Source: Linnemannia hyalina
Lineage: Eukaryota > Mortierellomycota > Mortierellomycetes > Mortierellales > Mortierellaceae
Length of the DNA: 64,000 nucleotides
Assembly: GCA_019671135.1 (NCBI GenBank)
Contig: JAHRHY010000015.1
Span: 496,001-560,000 of the forward strand
Direction of reading: 5' to 3'
The notes below the pieces were generated by a model. It was not told the origin of the DNA, did no database searches, and saw nothing but the letters and a program-made list of their open reading frames with translations. Every line of letters starts with the position of its first letter. Positions within the stretch are counted from its first letter, which is position 1. Below are positions 35,601 through 47,373 of the stretch, piece by piece. Made by a program: the position numbers and the translations under genes.

Positions 35601-38505
35601 CCATGGACGACATTATCACCGCCCTCAAGAAGTGCTGGTTGTCGGCCTTTGCCCCCCGCGTCATGTCGCATCGTCTTGCCTGCAACCTCCCCGTGAACAA
35701 TGTCCGCATGGGTGTTGTCGTCCAAATCATGGTCGATTCCGAGTGTGCCGGTGTCGCCTTCTCTCGTCACCCATTGAACCCCATCAGTGCCAATGTCGCT
35801 TTGGTGGAGGCTGTCTGGGGTCAAGGAGAGGCTCTTGTCAGCGGTGCTGCCGAGCCAGATTCATTCGAGGTCGAGCGCGGATTCCAGGGCAAGGTCAAGG
35901 AGACTCTTGTTCCCAAGCCCAAGATGTGGGTCCGCAATGGCGGTAGTGCCGATGATGCTGAAGCTACTGGATTGGTCGCTGTCGATGTCCTCGAGCCCAA
36001 GGCCAGTGCTGCGGCCTTGACCCATGGCCGTGCCAGAGCTGTCGGCGCCACCGTCAGTGGGTTGGAGGCATTGATTGGTACCCCAGTTGATTTCGAGTGG
36101 GCTTTCCAGGAGGAGGACGGTATGCTGTACTGTCTCCAGGTCCGTCCTATCGTTAACCTCCCTCCAGCTGCCTTCTTTGCTGCCACTGACCCTGCCCCCA
36201 AATCTGAGGCCTCTTCCGAGACCTTGGGCGAATCTCACATCTCGGTCCAGACGACTGCTTCCAGTGCCGAATCCAAGGGCAAGAGCAAGGGCGATGACAT
36301 TGATTTTTCCACGATCGCCAGCCGTGCGATAGACTCTCTGGCTGCCCCTCAGGGCATGAACGTCACCTTGTGGGACAACTCGAACATTGTCGAGTCCTAC
36401 TCTGGAGTCACCACTCCCCTGACCTTCTCCTTTGCCTCGTACAACTACCGCATTGTCTACGAGACCATGCTCACTTTCTTGGGCACCCCCACCAAGCTGG
36501 TCCAAGCCAACGAAGACGCCCTCGTCAACCTGCTCGGTTACATCCGCGGAAACGTCTACTACAACCTCATGAACTGGTACCGCCTCCTCTTGCTCGCACC
36601 CCTCGGCAAGTTCTCGGATCCCAAGCATATGGAGACCATGATGGGTGTCAAGCAAGGGCAGGAGGGTAACGCCGATATGGAGAAGGAGTTCAAGAAGATC
36701 CTTGAGGCCCGTCCCAAATTCAACGCCTGGCACCGCACCAACCTCGTCCTCAAGTACATCTCGGCCTACCGCAACATTGACCGGATCGTCAACAAGTTCT
36801 TTGCCAACTTTGATGCCTTCTACAGCACCGGACGTGAGATGGACTTTACTTCCATGTCGCTGGAGGAGATTGCGCTCTATTACAAGAAGAATGCCAGTGC
36901 CCTCTTGCGCGACTGGAAGGCCCCCGTTATTAACGATCTGTTGGTCATGGGATTCTTTGGTACACTCAAGTCCTTCATCGCCAAGCACTTGGTCGATGCC
37001 AAGGCCGCCGCTCCTGCGACTGGCGATGCTGCTGCTGTCCCCACTGCCGCTGAAGCTGCTGCTGCCGCCGCCGATACCGCCGCTGTTGATTCCCTCCAGA
37101 ACGATCTTCTCTGCGGCGAGGATGTCGAGTCAGCCAAGCCTACCAAGATGTTGATGGACATCGCAAAGACCATCGACACCATGATCGAGTACCCCAAGCT
37201 AGGCGCATGGTTCATTGGACACAAGGAACATGTCCTCAAGGCCATCAAGCCCGAGGAGAACCAATGGATCCTGCGCTCGACTATTTTGAAGTTGTCGTTC
37301 GTCAAAGCTAGTGAGCTCTTGGCTGGTTTGAAGGTTACTGAGGCTGATAAGCCTCACCCTCCTGTCCAGGTCGTGGCTGATGTCTTGGCCATGATCCTCG
37401 AGTTCTTGGATTCTTATGGATTCCGTTGCATCAACGAGCTCAAACTCGAGGAGAAGGACTTGAATGACGACCCTGGTATGTATCTTTTTCTCTTTCTCTC
37501 GTTCGCTTTCCATTTTTTCATTGTTGCACACAGGACTAACAAACATTTTTATCCTATTGTACCACAACAGACTTTGTAATCGACGCGATTGCAGGATACA
37601 TCCGCACAAAAGCCTACGAAGTCGACGACCTCGACAAGCGCGAACAAGCAATCCGCGCTGCCGCAGAAGCCCTAGTCCACCAAAAGCTCAAGGGCACTCA
37701 ACTCAAGCTCTTCCTCTGGCTCCTCCGCAACACCCGCCGAGTCGTCAAACACCGCGAGAACCTTCGTTTCGCCCGCTCAAAGGTCTTTGGTGTCATGCGT
37801 CGTATCTTCCGCGGAATGGGTAACCGTCTCGTCGCCCTGGGTGCCCTCGATGCCGAGAGCGATGTCTTCTACCTCACAACCGAAGAGCTCCTATCCTACG
37901 TCGATGGACGTGCAGTCTCGCGTGACCTCAAGGCCTTGACCCAGCTCCGCAAGACCGAATTCGCAGGCTACGTTGCCGACGCCAACGCGCCCCCAGAACG
38001 CTTCGTCACCCGTGGTGCCGCCGGTGTTTACATGTGGTATCCCCACATCCTCGCCGACCTGGACCTCCTCAAGGACGCCGAAGACTCCAACGGCCCGCCA
38101 GAACCCGGTGTCCTCAAGGGTGTCTCATGCTGCCCCGGAATCGTCGAAGGTGTGGTCCGTGTCGCCAAGGACATCTCCGAGACCAAGGACCTCAACGGCG
38201 AGATCTTGGTCACTGCCAGAACCGACCCCGGTTGGGTGCCTCTTTACCCAATGTGCTCAGGTCTGTTGATCGAGCGTGGGTCGTTGTTGAGTCACTCGGC
38301 CGTCGTTGCTCGCGAGCTGGGCCTCCCTACTATTGTTGGTATCTCGGGCGGATTGATGAAGCGTCTCAAGACGGGAATGCGTATCAAGATGGATGCTGGA
38401 AAAGGAAAAGTTTACATCTTGGACGAGCTCGAAGCCCTGGAGAAGGAGGGTACAGCTTCCGCTGCTGCTGAGGCTGAGAGTGAGGCCATCCCTGTCGCTG
38501 TTTAA
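32682..38505 (+). CDS. Adenylate-forming enzyme fused to PEP-synthase/PPDK-like enzyme
   Basis: Four exons (32682-32702, 32864-33477, 33586-37475, 37571-38505) join in frame to 1819 aa. Residues about 1-665 form an ANL (acyl/aryl-adenylating) enzyme: phosphate loop SFTTGSTGNPKPIRRSH (238-253), FYGASEAEPISKI, and the hinge motif LRTGDCGYLD with LWLVGRASW (about 533-555). The YGASEAEP pattern resembles OleC-like acyl ligases. Residues about 735-1060 are a PPDK/PEP-synthase ATP-binding domain (FAVRSSGADEDSVSHSFAGQ, VAFSRHPLN, EAVWGQGEALVSGA, LQVRPI). About 1100-1500 is the linker domain found in rifampicin-phosphotransferase-like PEP synthases. The C-terminus is the swivelling phosphohistidine domain with SLLSHSAVVARELGLPTIVG, catalytic His1750. 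An Ala-rich linker lies near 1370. It therefore probably couples acyl adenylation to ATP-driven phosphotransfer; substrate unknown. Exon 1 encodes only seven residues. No targeting signal was seen. Confidence 0.88.
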
Positions 38506-39761
38506 GATCACGGCAGCAACGATTGGAACGAACCCACACATATACACAACATGAACACAACACATATCATACCATAGACATAGCAATGCCCCTTCAACAG
38601 TAATAATAAGATGTTTTTTTTCACACTCAAACAACTCGGGTTCAAAGAGGTCATGGGAAGGAATGACAGGAGAACGTACGTACAGACGACATTGATATAA
38701 TCCTTTTATTATTGCATATTTTCCTGAGCTAGATAACAAAGACCACGTTCAGCTGCCAAAGATCCTGAACCAACTGACTAAAAATCCGAACAATCCTAGA
38801 GCTTGCCTTACCAGATCCTGTACTTGAACTCATGAAGACACTCCTTGCTGATCCCTCGTAGTCCAGTCCCGTATGTCCGCTCCAGTCGCTTTCTGCAAAT
38901 GAAAGTGGTTACAAGAAAAATCAACACGTAAATAGTCGATACCTGCGTTGATCTACAATGCTACTTGGCCTTGAACTTGACATTTCCCAATGCTTTGTCC
39001 AAGTGTGCTTGCGTGCTTGATACAAAAGAGAAAAGGTGAAGGAAAAGATTAGTAAGTAGGCTGGAAAGGCTTGCGCGCTCTCCTTTGCAAACAATCATCA
39101 CTTGAAAGGACAGACAAAATATCCCGTTCTTTTTCACCATTTCCCCCATGGCATACTTTGACGGTGCAAAGGGATATTGTGGCCACAGCTCTCTGTCTTT
39201 TCAAAATCCGAGAGCTTCGATGAGTTCGAGTACAATATGCAGGGTGCCCGCGCCATAGGGGTATGGGAGAAGATGGGGCAGCAGCTAACAAGAACCCATC
39301 CAGCCTCGCTTCCCTAATTGCGTTACAGTAGGAAATTGTGGGCCCAGCCGAAAGAATGAGTCGAGGAGTACGTGCCTTGTGTTGCATCGGGCTCGTGATT
39401 GCGGGTTGGAAGTGATGGGCGGGCGTGTGAGCATGGTTGTTGATTGCTTTGTGGGGGGACCAACAGGGAAGGCGGATAAGAGAGAAGAGGGAAGGTGGAA
39501 GAGGAGAAAGGGAGGGTGAAGAAAGAACAAGGAAGGAAAGAGGAAGAAGGCGTGGATGAGTGAAGGAACAGTGGAGTTGGAGTGGTAGGTGAAGGAGGAC
39601 GGACAGGAAACCTCTGTCAAAAATGAAGTATGGAAATGGCATTATCAAAAGCAGTCATATCACATTGTGAATAATGGAAGCCCGTGTATTAAGGTGAACG
39701 TGAGAGAGATAGTGGGCATAATGTGTGCAAAAGGGGAAAAGAACAATAGGAGGAGAACTAT
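38506..39761. other. Convergent spacer holding a possible tiny minus-strand gene
   Basis: 1.26 kb between the stops of the fusion enzyme (+) and the ABCG gene (-), large for a convergent pair here. AATAATAAG near 38605 could end the plus transcript. On the minus strand a CT-rich leader-like block (39560-39440) is followed downstream by two well-spliced exons (39015-38808), described separately. Confidence 0.5.
38808..39015 (-). CDS. Putative tiny spliced protein (two exons seen)
   Basis: Not a recognised family. Exon A 39015-38943 and exon B 38892-38808 are joined by a 50-nt intron (GTATCG...TTTGCAG). Exon A is preceded by a good branch/acceptor (TTACTAATC, T-rich run, then AG). The joined frame reads from RKHTWTKHWEMSSSRPSS through VDQRRKRLERTYGTGLRG to ISKECLHEFKYRIW and a stop. 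Starting at the internal ATG (38983) it gives 41 aa. A frame-compatible upstream exon 39387-39372 (MQHKA) after a CT-rich leader would give 57 aa via a 356-nt intron. The product is basic, with no membrane segment. The final TGGTAAGG also resembles a splice donor, so another exon could follow. Support is only splice signals and composition. Confidence 0.35.
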
Positions 39762-42074
39762 CTAGGCCTTCTTGGCAAGAAGAAGCAAGAGGCCGATGAC
39801 ACGGAAGGAAATGTAGTATCCGATAAGGATGATGACAGCCCTCCATTTGGTCAACCAGTCCAGGTCAGCCATGCCGAAATACTGCAGTGTAGCAGTGCCC
39901 TTTGCTGAGCCATCAGCAAACTCGTTGCCGAGCATACCAGAGAAAGCCCACTGGTAGTACGAGGCCCAGAAAGCCCAAATCCAGCCGCGGGGGATATCGG
40001 TCCTGCTGACAATGAAGCCCGAGAACAACATGGCCATGGTGTTGATGAGCGAGAGCATGTTCATACCGACCTCGGCGTTCTCGGCACCGGCACCGATGGC
40101 AGCGATGAGAGAGAGGGCAACGTTGACAAACACGGCGACGGCCACAAAGTAGTAAATCAACGATCCCTTGAGACCGATAAGGTAGTAGGTGATGACGACA
40201 AAGATAACCGAAAGGACGGTGTAGGAGAGGGTCTCGACGATGGTCTTTGCGAAGAAGTAGGATGAGGTTCTGTACATTCCTGCAGCTCGCTCTCTCAAGA
40301 ACAAGCTACGCTCGATAATGACTATTGTAGAAAGAGGCGAGGTTAGAACAGGTGCTGCATACAGGCGTCAGATGCACCAACAATCAAAAGAAATGCAAGA
40401 GGCAACTTACACTGAGGCATGGCGGAGAAGGTCATGGTGGCGAGGAAGGAGGTGATGAAAAACAAGGCAATTGACTTGTTGAAGCTGGTGGCACCCATCT
40501 CAGGGCGGTCCTTAAGTCCTGAGAACAAGGAACCGATGACGAGCGCAAAGACGATGTGGATGAAAGCAGAGGCCTGGAAGATGGTGGGGTGACGAGCCAA
40601 GTTGGTCAAGCTACGCTGAGTGAGCAACAAGGTCTGAGTCAAGGTGGTGGTGGCGTACTCGGTCGTGTAGGCCTTCTTGAACTGGTCCAAGAGGGCATCG
40701 TCCTTTCTCTTCTCAGAGTCATTCTGGTGTTTCTGGAGAAGCTCAGTCAAGTATGCCTTGGGGTTGGTGGCGAGGAAGCTGGCGTACTTCTGAGCAAAGT
40801 CCTCCTGGGACGAGGATGACCCCTCATTAGGGGTTTTGTCCTCGTGAAGAGTAATAAGATCCACTGTGTAAGGTCAAGGAAACATAAACGAAAGATCCAT
40901 TAGTTACAAATCATTTACAAATAGCGTTCGATCATCATGATATGCGAACGGATGGGAATTGAAACTTACAAAAGTAATCGGCAACGTTCCAACCGACGGG
41001 AACTTCATGACCAAGGGCCTCAAAGTAGGCGGCGGCTTCCTGAGCCTTGCCAAAGTAGACGACCTTGCCCTTGGACAACAACAAGAGATCATCAAAGAGC
41101 TCATAGATGTCAGAGCGAGGCTGGTGGACGGTCAGGATGACGGTGCGACCCTTGCGAGCAAGCTCCTTGATGGCGTTGGCAACGTTCAAGGCATCGGTCG
41201 AGGAGAGTCCCGATGTGGGCTCGTCGAGAAGCAAGACACTGGGGCTGGAGAGAAGCTCGATACCGATGGTGACGCGACGCTTCTCTCCTCCAGAGATACC
41301 GCGGATGACGGCACCTCCGACCTTGGTGTTCTTGATGTGGGTCAGGTTGAGCTCCTCCATGACGTCGTCGACGCGGGAAAGCTTGTCCTTTGTGGACATT
41401 GCGCGAGGGAGTCTCATCTTGGCGGCAAATGTGAGTGTCTCCAGGACGGTCAATGTCTCGATGAAGTCTAATGTCGTAGTTGATATGGATGTCAGTGTGC
41501 TAACGGCAATGAAGGTAGGAGACAAAAAATGGAGTGCAAGTGCAAGGAACTGATAGTTACCATCCTCCTGGGTGACATAACCGACGAGACGCTTGCGGAT
41601 GGAGCCGTACTGCTTGACGGGGACATCGTTCAGGAGGATGTCGCCCTGAATCTTGCCAATGTTGCGTGCCTGGCGATCAGCGAGCAGATCCAAGAGGGTC
41701 GTCTTGCCTACAAATTATTGTTTAAGGGGTAAATTGAAGGATGGGAAAAAGTTAAGTAAAACGAAGGAAGACGAAATCGTTAGCAACGGGCAGCAAGGAT
41801 GTATACCTGATCCACTGGGACCCATGATGGCGAGGACACGGCCAGGGGTGGCCTTGACATCGATATTGGAGAGGATAGCACGCTGGACATCAGGTTGCTT
41901 CTTGAAGAGGCTCTTCTTCTCGCCCTCCTTCAGCTCCTGTTTAACAGTGATCTCGTACTGGAGCTTGGAGACAGTGAGCGAAGCAGGGATGAAAGGGACA
42001 TTGGCGTCACCCTGAACATGCGAGCCAGTCGAGACGGATGCATTTGACCCATTGGTAATCTTTTCGATATTCAT
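39762..42074 (-). CDS. ABCG (White/WBC-type) half-transporter
   Basis: ATP-driven membrane exporter half-molecule, expected to dimerise and move lipids, sterols or other hydrophobic compounds. Five exons (42074-41807, 41707-41561, 41467-40970, 40863-40411, 40321-39762) are frame-consistent to 641 aa, typical for half-size ABCG. The nucleotide-binding domain comes first: Walker A GPSGSGKTT (85-93, split by an intron), signature ISGGEKRR (196-203), Walker B LLLDEPTSGL (217-226) and H-loop VHQPRSD. About six hydrophobic segments follow from residue 390 (for example IFQASAFIHIVFALVIGSLF and TLSYTVLSVIFVVITYYLI), with the GSGLxxR-like FLRERAAGMYRTSSYFFAK loop between them. The protein ends in LLLLAKKA. 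Its upstream leader is purine-rich on the plus strand, so CT-rich in sense. Confidence 0.92.
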
Positions 42075-44126
42075 CGTCGACGTTGCTGTATGAGGTGAAG
42101 GTATAGTATTAGGTGTGTTGAGAAGGAAAAGTGGACGGGGAATTTACAAGACTAAGAAGGAGGAGTGGAGGAAGAGAATTAGAGTCGGTCGACGGACAAG
42201 AGAAGATATGGGAAATGGGGATCGTTAAGTAAGAAGAGGTGGACTGCTGTGTGGAGAAGCAGAGGCAGGAAAAAGGATGAAGAGAAAGGATCAGGAGGGA
42301 GAGAAGAAAGAAAAGGTGGAGAAAGAAGAAGGATAGGAAAGGAAAAGAAAAAGAAACGAAAGAAGCAGTCGTCTCAAAATGTGAATGGTCAGTGTCCCCT
42401 TCCTCCCTTACTCCAAACATCAAGTCAACCATGGTTCTGCCTCGCAGCCCATGTACACTGCACAGGCAGTTCCTGCACTGAAAATCAAGAACAAAAAAAT
42501 GAGAACAATGAACTCTAAACAAATGAACGTCCTCATGAAAGTACCAACGATGATGGCCCATGGGAGCATGAACGAAGAGAACAGAACTCTCGTTCTCCAT
42601 CATCCCCATCAAATATTACCCACACACCCTGACCACAACGCAGTGCAGTTATCCCTTCGTCCGCTTCCTCGTATCGTCCATGGCACACGCAATTTGACTG
42701 ACCAGATGATTGCAACAAAAGCGGCATGAGATGACCTTTGAGTGATGGGGCTATTTTCCTGCACCTACTTATTAGCTCGTGTGTTTGGTGTGGCTATCGT
42801 GTTTTGTCATGCAATGAAAAACAGAAAAAAAACGTCGCCGGATTCGTCGAGCATGAACAGGATGTACAAGATGTACCTAAAATTGATACCAGGGCACCGA
42901 TAGCTTTGAAGACTGGGTGATGTTGGGAACACAAATGAAGGAGAGAATGATTGATTGTCAACAGAAGACCTTCGTCGAATATCAGTCGCTTCACATGCGT
43001 TTGCATTGTTCTATTTTGAAAACAAGAACAACCAACGAAGCTTGCGAAAGAGCGACTGAGAATGATGGAAGACGCATTAACAATGGAGAGATTAGCGATG
43101 ATGACAATGATGAGTTGAGAGAGACCGCGGACTGGCTTCACACTGGCCCGAACGTACCACGTCGTCGATAAAGATGAATTGCTCAATTTTCAGCTGCCAC
43201 CTTATCAACTAACAGCAAAGGAACAAAACAATGAGAACATCAATTGTTCGCGGACTTTTATAATAGAGCCCAATGGACTCGGCGTTGTTAAGTTAACTAG
43301 GGGATTGTTGGTATCGGTCAGCTCAAAGTTGTTTGCTCTTTCACAATCATGTGTATCCTTATTATTGCTTCCTTCTGCAGTTGAGTTTTCTTGTCTGCTC
43401 TCAAAATTGTTTGTTTTTTGTTGTAACTGTCAATGTTGTTGTTGAAGATGGTGATTGTATTGAATATCGGTCGTGCATCGTATTCACTCCTTGATGCACT
43501 ATTCACCGTTTAGTCCGGACTCAAAATGAAAACCAAAATGTCTGTGAGCTGTTTGTTGACAAGTTGCTGAATGAACTTGTTTGTTTTTCAGACCTATTTT
43601 GATTGAGGAGTTACCCCGTCCACAGTCCTCAGGAACTCCAAGTACCTGCGATGAATGGATCAATGGCATGTATGTCAGCCTGTTGTATGTGATCAGACAA
43701 GAGTAAAGGCGATTATTTTCGCCTTGTCTCTCTTCACTCCTTCCTCCTTCTCTCTCTTCTTCTTCTCTTCTCCTTTCCCTCTCTCTCAATCTTACTCTTA
43801 CTCTCCGCAATCCCTCCCTCCTTCAAACGGCCGACACCCATCCGCGTTCTTTTTTGCCCCTCGTCTGTCATCATTGCATGCACACATCACCACCACATTG
43901 CTAACGACCACGCAAATCACCTCTCACGATCGTCCCTCCCACTTTTTTTGTTGCTTCTAAATAAGCCCCTTCCCCCTCTTCGACTTCTCTCACCTCCCTT
44001 CCTCCCATCGCCCTTCTTTCTTTTCTTTTTTTTTCTCTTTTCTCTTTTCTCCTTTCTCCTTTTTTTCTTCGTACCTGAATCTTGATCCGCACCAACCAAC
44101 CAACCGACCAACACATACAGCAAACC
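42075..44126. promoter_or_regulatory. Divergent intergenic region, ABCG / UbiA-like gene
   Basis: A 2.05-kb head-to-head spacer. Purine-rich sequence at 42130-42370 is the CT-rich leader of the ABCG gene. CT-rich sequence at 43715-44070 leads the UbiA-like gene, with a TATA-like CTAAATAAG near 43958. Between them is an ATG-started 83-codon frame (42920-43171) with an acidic C-terminal half but no recognisable family. Confidence 0.5.
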
Positions 44127-45252
44127 ATGAAAGCCGAACAAGAAAACAAATCCCAGATCTCAGTCTCGACAACAGCCAGCAGTCGACAGGTCGACATCTT
44201 TGTCCAGTTCTCCGGCTACAAGGCCTGGTTCAAGTTCTTCTCGGAGCGCGTCGCTCTCTTCGTGTACCTCTTGACAGGAGCAGGATATGTCCTCACCGCC
44301 AATTACTGCCTGACCAATGGATCCAAGGACCTTCCTCTCCGTCAGTTCTTCTGGACCTTGGTCATCGAGACGCTCTTCTTGATCACCCTCAGAGTCATGG
44401 ATGATCTTAAGGATGTCGATACCGTATGTCTACACCCTTTCCTTTCTTCACCCAAAGTGTAATGGCTACTTTCCTTTCTGTGTTACCTTATTGCTAACTA
44501 ACCTCTTACTGGCTTCTGTTGAATAGGATATTCTTGCTCACCCTGAACGCCCTTTGCCTCGAGGCCTCGTTACAGCTCGTGAAGCCAGTGTTGTCGTCCA
44601 TACCCTCGTCACAATCCTCCTCATTAACGGAATCGTCCTCGCCATCGTTGAGAATCTCGCCTGCGGTCTCCTCTGCATCGCAACCACCCTCTACTACTAC
44701 GCCATGTTCAAAGAGTTCGGCTGCGGCCACTGGTTGAGCGCCCGCCCAATCCTCTATGTCATCACCCACCAGCTCGTCGTCCTCCTCATGGTCCTTTTCC
44801 CCATCGCTGCCTTCCACGGCGCCTCATCCCTCAAGAACATCCTTGCCTGGCATGCGGCCCTCTTGCAGTTTGGAGGCTCGTTCACCTTTGAAGTCTGCCG
44901 CAAGCTTGACCCAACTGCCCATATTGCCCTTGGAACCTATTTGATCGCTTATGGAAAGGTCAAGACCTTCTTGATGGTTCTCTTTGCAGTCATCATTGGA
45001 GCCTGGGCTTCGTATGTGATGGCTGTCGAGATCATCATGTGGCCCTTCTTGGGCTTCTTGCTCCTCACTGTCATTGTTCTTTTCGCCAAGCAACGTGCTC
45101 CCGGTACCCCTCTGGCTGAGGGAGAGACTGCGCCCAAGGGACACAAGACTGTCGAGTTGATCTGCACCCTAATTACTCTTCTTACCATGTACATTGTTCC
45201 CATCAAGGTCTGGAGCGGCGTTCCCAAGACTGCCATGCGCACCTTCTCTTAA
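44127..45252 (+). CDS. UbiA-family prenyltransferase-like integral membrane protein
   Basis: Two exons (44127-44423, 44527-45252) give 340 aa with eight or nine hydrophobic helices. UbiA enzymes move prenyl or similar groups from diphosphates onto aromatic or other acceptors within the membrane. The first Asp-rich motif is intact, LRVMDDLKDVDTD then HPERPLPRGL (residues 88-112), and matches the UbiA signature DDxxDxxxD plus RPxxxG. The second motif region FEVCRKLDPTAHIALGTYLIAYG (about 220-243) keeps the RK-x(n)-TY-x(3)-G skeleton but lacks the usual Asp pair (GVDTY has become ALGTY). The fold is therefore clear while the normal two-metal chemistry is uncertain. The leader is CT-rich and AATAAA lies near 45301. 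Confidence 0.78.
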
Positions 45253-45600
45253 TCTCTTTCACTTTACTTCATGCCTACTTTTTAATGACTCACTTTTGCA
45301 AATAAAACCACTTAATATCTCACTCAACTTGGCCACATTCCATACAGAGGCATTGTTCAAGCGTGTACCTTAGGCAAATACTTTGATTGTCACCATTGGA
45401 GTTGAGGTTTGGTGATTACGAGGACTTCTCCCTTTCTTCTGTTTTACGCATGCTACAAATCATGCCCAGTTACATGGTTCAGCAAGCAAATAAATGGCAA
45501 TGGTAATATGTGGTAGTTGTGTTTAATGATGCAAAATAGTCATGATAAAAATATAGAAAACATAAGAAATAAATCGCAACAAACTCTTTCTTTCTCACCC
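45253..45600. other. Convergent 3' spacer, UbiA-like / P450
   Basis: 348 bp between the stops of the UbiA-like gene (+) and the P450 (-). It has an AATAAA near 45301 for the plus-strand gene. Nothing else seen. Confidence 0.5.
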
Positions 45601-47373
45601 TCAATCAGCGAGTCGAACCCCCAACTTGACCCCCGGACAAGGCTTCAAACTAATCGACCACCTCCAATCAATCTCCCCCCGATTCTCCTTCAACTCGGGC
45701 GTCTCCACAAACTCGAACGTATTAATCAGATTCCCAATGTGGGTCTTCATCTCGAGCGTCGCAATCTTGTTGCCTACACAGCTGCGTTTCCCGTGGTAGA
45801 AGGGGAAGTAGCAGAGACCGTTTGGTGGAGAATAAGGTGGGCAAGGGAAGGCCTTGTCGGTGGTGAGCCAGCGCGAGGGGTTGAAGGATAGGGAGTCGGA
45901 ACCCCAGATCTTGGGGTCGCGTTGGAGGATGAATATGGGGATTTGGAGGTTGGTCCCGGCGGGGACGTAGAGGGGTGGGAGACCGTTGTTGCGTGGGAGG
46001 TGATCGTCTTCGACTGATACTCGCAAGTTGAGCTAGGTGCATATCGAAATGGAAAATACCCCAAATTGAGGGTGGTAAATAATTGAACTTGTATCGTTAT
46101 AGTTAATTCGTCCAACAATCACAAAGGACAGCTAAGAAATACTTACTGGGATAGGAGACCAGAGACGGAGACTCTCGCGGATGACGGCGTTCAAGTAAGG
46201 GAGCGAGTTGAGTTCATCATAAGTAGGGGCACCCTCTCTGTCCTTGTAGAGCTGACGGATCTCTTCTCTCAGACGGGTCTGGGCCTCCGGGTGACAAGCA
46301 AGCTGATAAAACGTCCATGACAGAGCCGCAGAGGTAGTCTCATGTCCCGCAAAGATGGCAGTAAAGACATCATGTCGGATCTGAAGATCGGTACCACCCT
46401 CCCCAATCAATTGGTCGACCAAAAGCATCGTCAGAAAGTCCTTCTTTTGACTGGTAGCCCCCTCTGCCTGAGAGAACTCTCCATCATGGGCCTTGATCTC
46501 CTCGAGGAGACTCTGCTTGCGATCTTGGACAATGCCCTCCATGGAGGAGTTGAAAGCTCGGACGGCACTCCAAGCACGGCGGTTGATCTTTGTCGGGATC
46601 CAATTGGACAGGGGCAGCATCGTCAACAGGGTAACCTGGAAAGAGTCGACAATGATCTTGTAGTTGTCGAAATCGGGACCGATAGGCGACTTGATGGCGT
46701 CAAATCCGCGTCCGAGAGCAAACTGGCCGATGGAATCCAACGTCAAACAGTAAAACGACGGCTCGAGATCGATAGTGGTGTAGGTCTTGCCAGCATGCTC
46801 CCATCGCACCTCCACTTCCTCCTTCTGCTCAGCCTTGCCGTCAAGCCTCTCCTTCCAGACTCCAAGAAGATCCTGGGCGACGCCATGGAAAGCAGTAGCC
46901 ATGGACTTGAGGTAGGTATGCTTGAACCCTTTAGCAAGGTACTTGCGGTGCGCTGTATGCTCACCCGCCTTCATCGACAGAAGCGAATGTCCCAAATTCT
47001 GCTCAAACATTTCCTCGGTCCCTTTACTCTTCAACCAGTTATCGTTGCCTTTCCCTAGAACATAGCCGACAGTGACGGGGTCCGAGGTCATGAGAGTCAG
47101 TCGCGAGAACCAGTAGTAACGGTAGATCGATCCGGGGTATTCCATCGCCCAGTCGTAGAGGGCCATCATGGGCTTCTTCTTGGTCAAGGCCAGCATGTTT
47201 CCGAGGAAGGGGATCCGTGAGGGGCTTGGGCCGGGGATCTTGGAGAGCGGATCGAGGTGGTAGGGGTAGAGCCAGGACTTGTAGAAGACGTAGGTGATGA
47301 TGGCGGAGAGTGTCACTGCCAGTGAGGCGGCCGACTGATGGGTTGCTTTCTCGACTAGGGCTACAAGAGTCAT
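45601..47373 (-). CDS. Cytochrome P450 monooxygenase
   Basis: Membrane-anchored haem-thiolate monooxygenase, probably in the ER. Two exons (47373-46147, 46032-45601) give 552 aa. An N-terminal hydrophobic segment (SLAVTLSAIITYVFY) is followed by the proline-rich hinge IPGPSPSRIPFLGN. Further P450 marks are the I-helix AGHETTS (341-347), the K-helix ESLR (399-402) and the haem-binding loop FYHGKRSCVG with the axial ligand Cys494. The haem loop has YHGKRS where most P450s have GxGxRx, but the G-x-R-x-C-x-G spacing is retained. It seems related to long-chain/CYP4-like or fungal clan members by general layout; the substrate cannot be told. ATG 47373 is chosen as the first Met before the anchor; the longer upstream frame is leader. 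Confidence 0.92.

Noticed and set aside
35861..36988. 375-codon minus-strand frame inside the fusion enzyme gene
   Set aside because: It is exactly antisense to well-conserved PPDK coding sequence; low stop frequency comes from the GC-biased codon use of the sense gene. Similar antisense frames at 32939-33748, 34517-35182 and 35192-35824 were discarded for the same reason.
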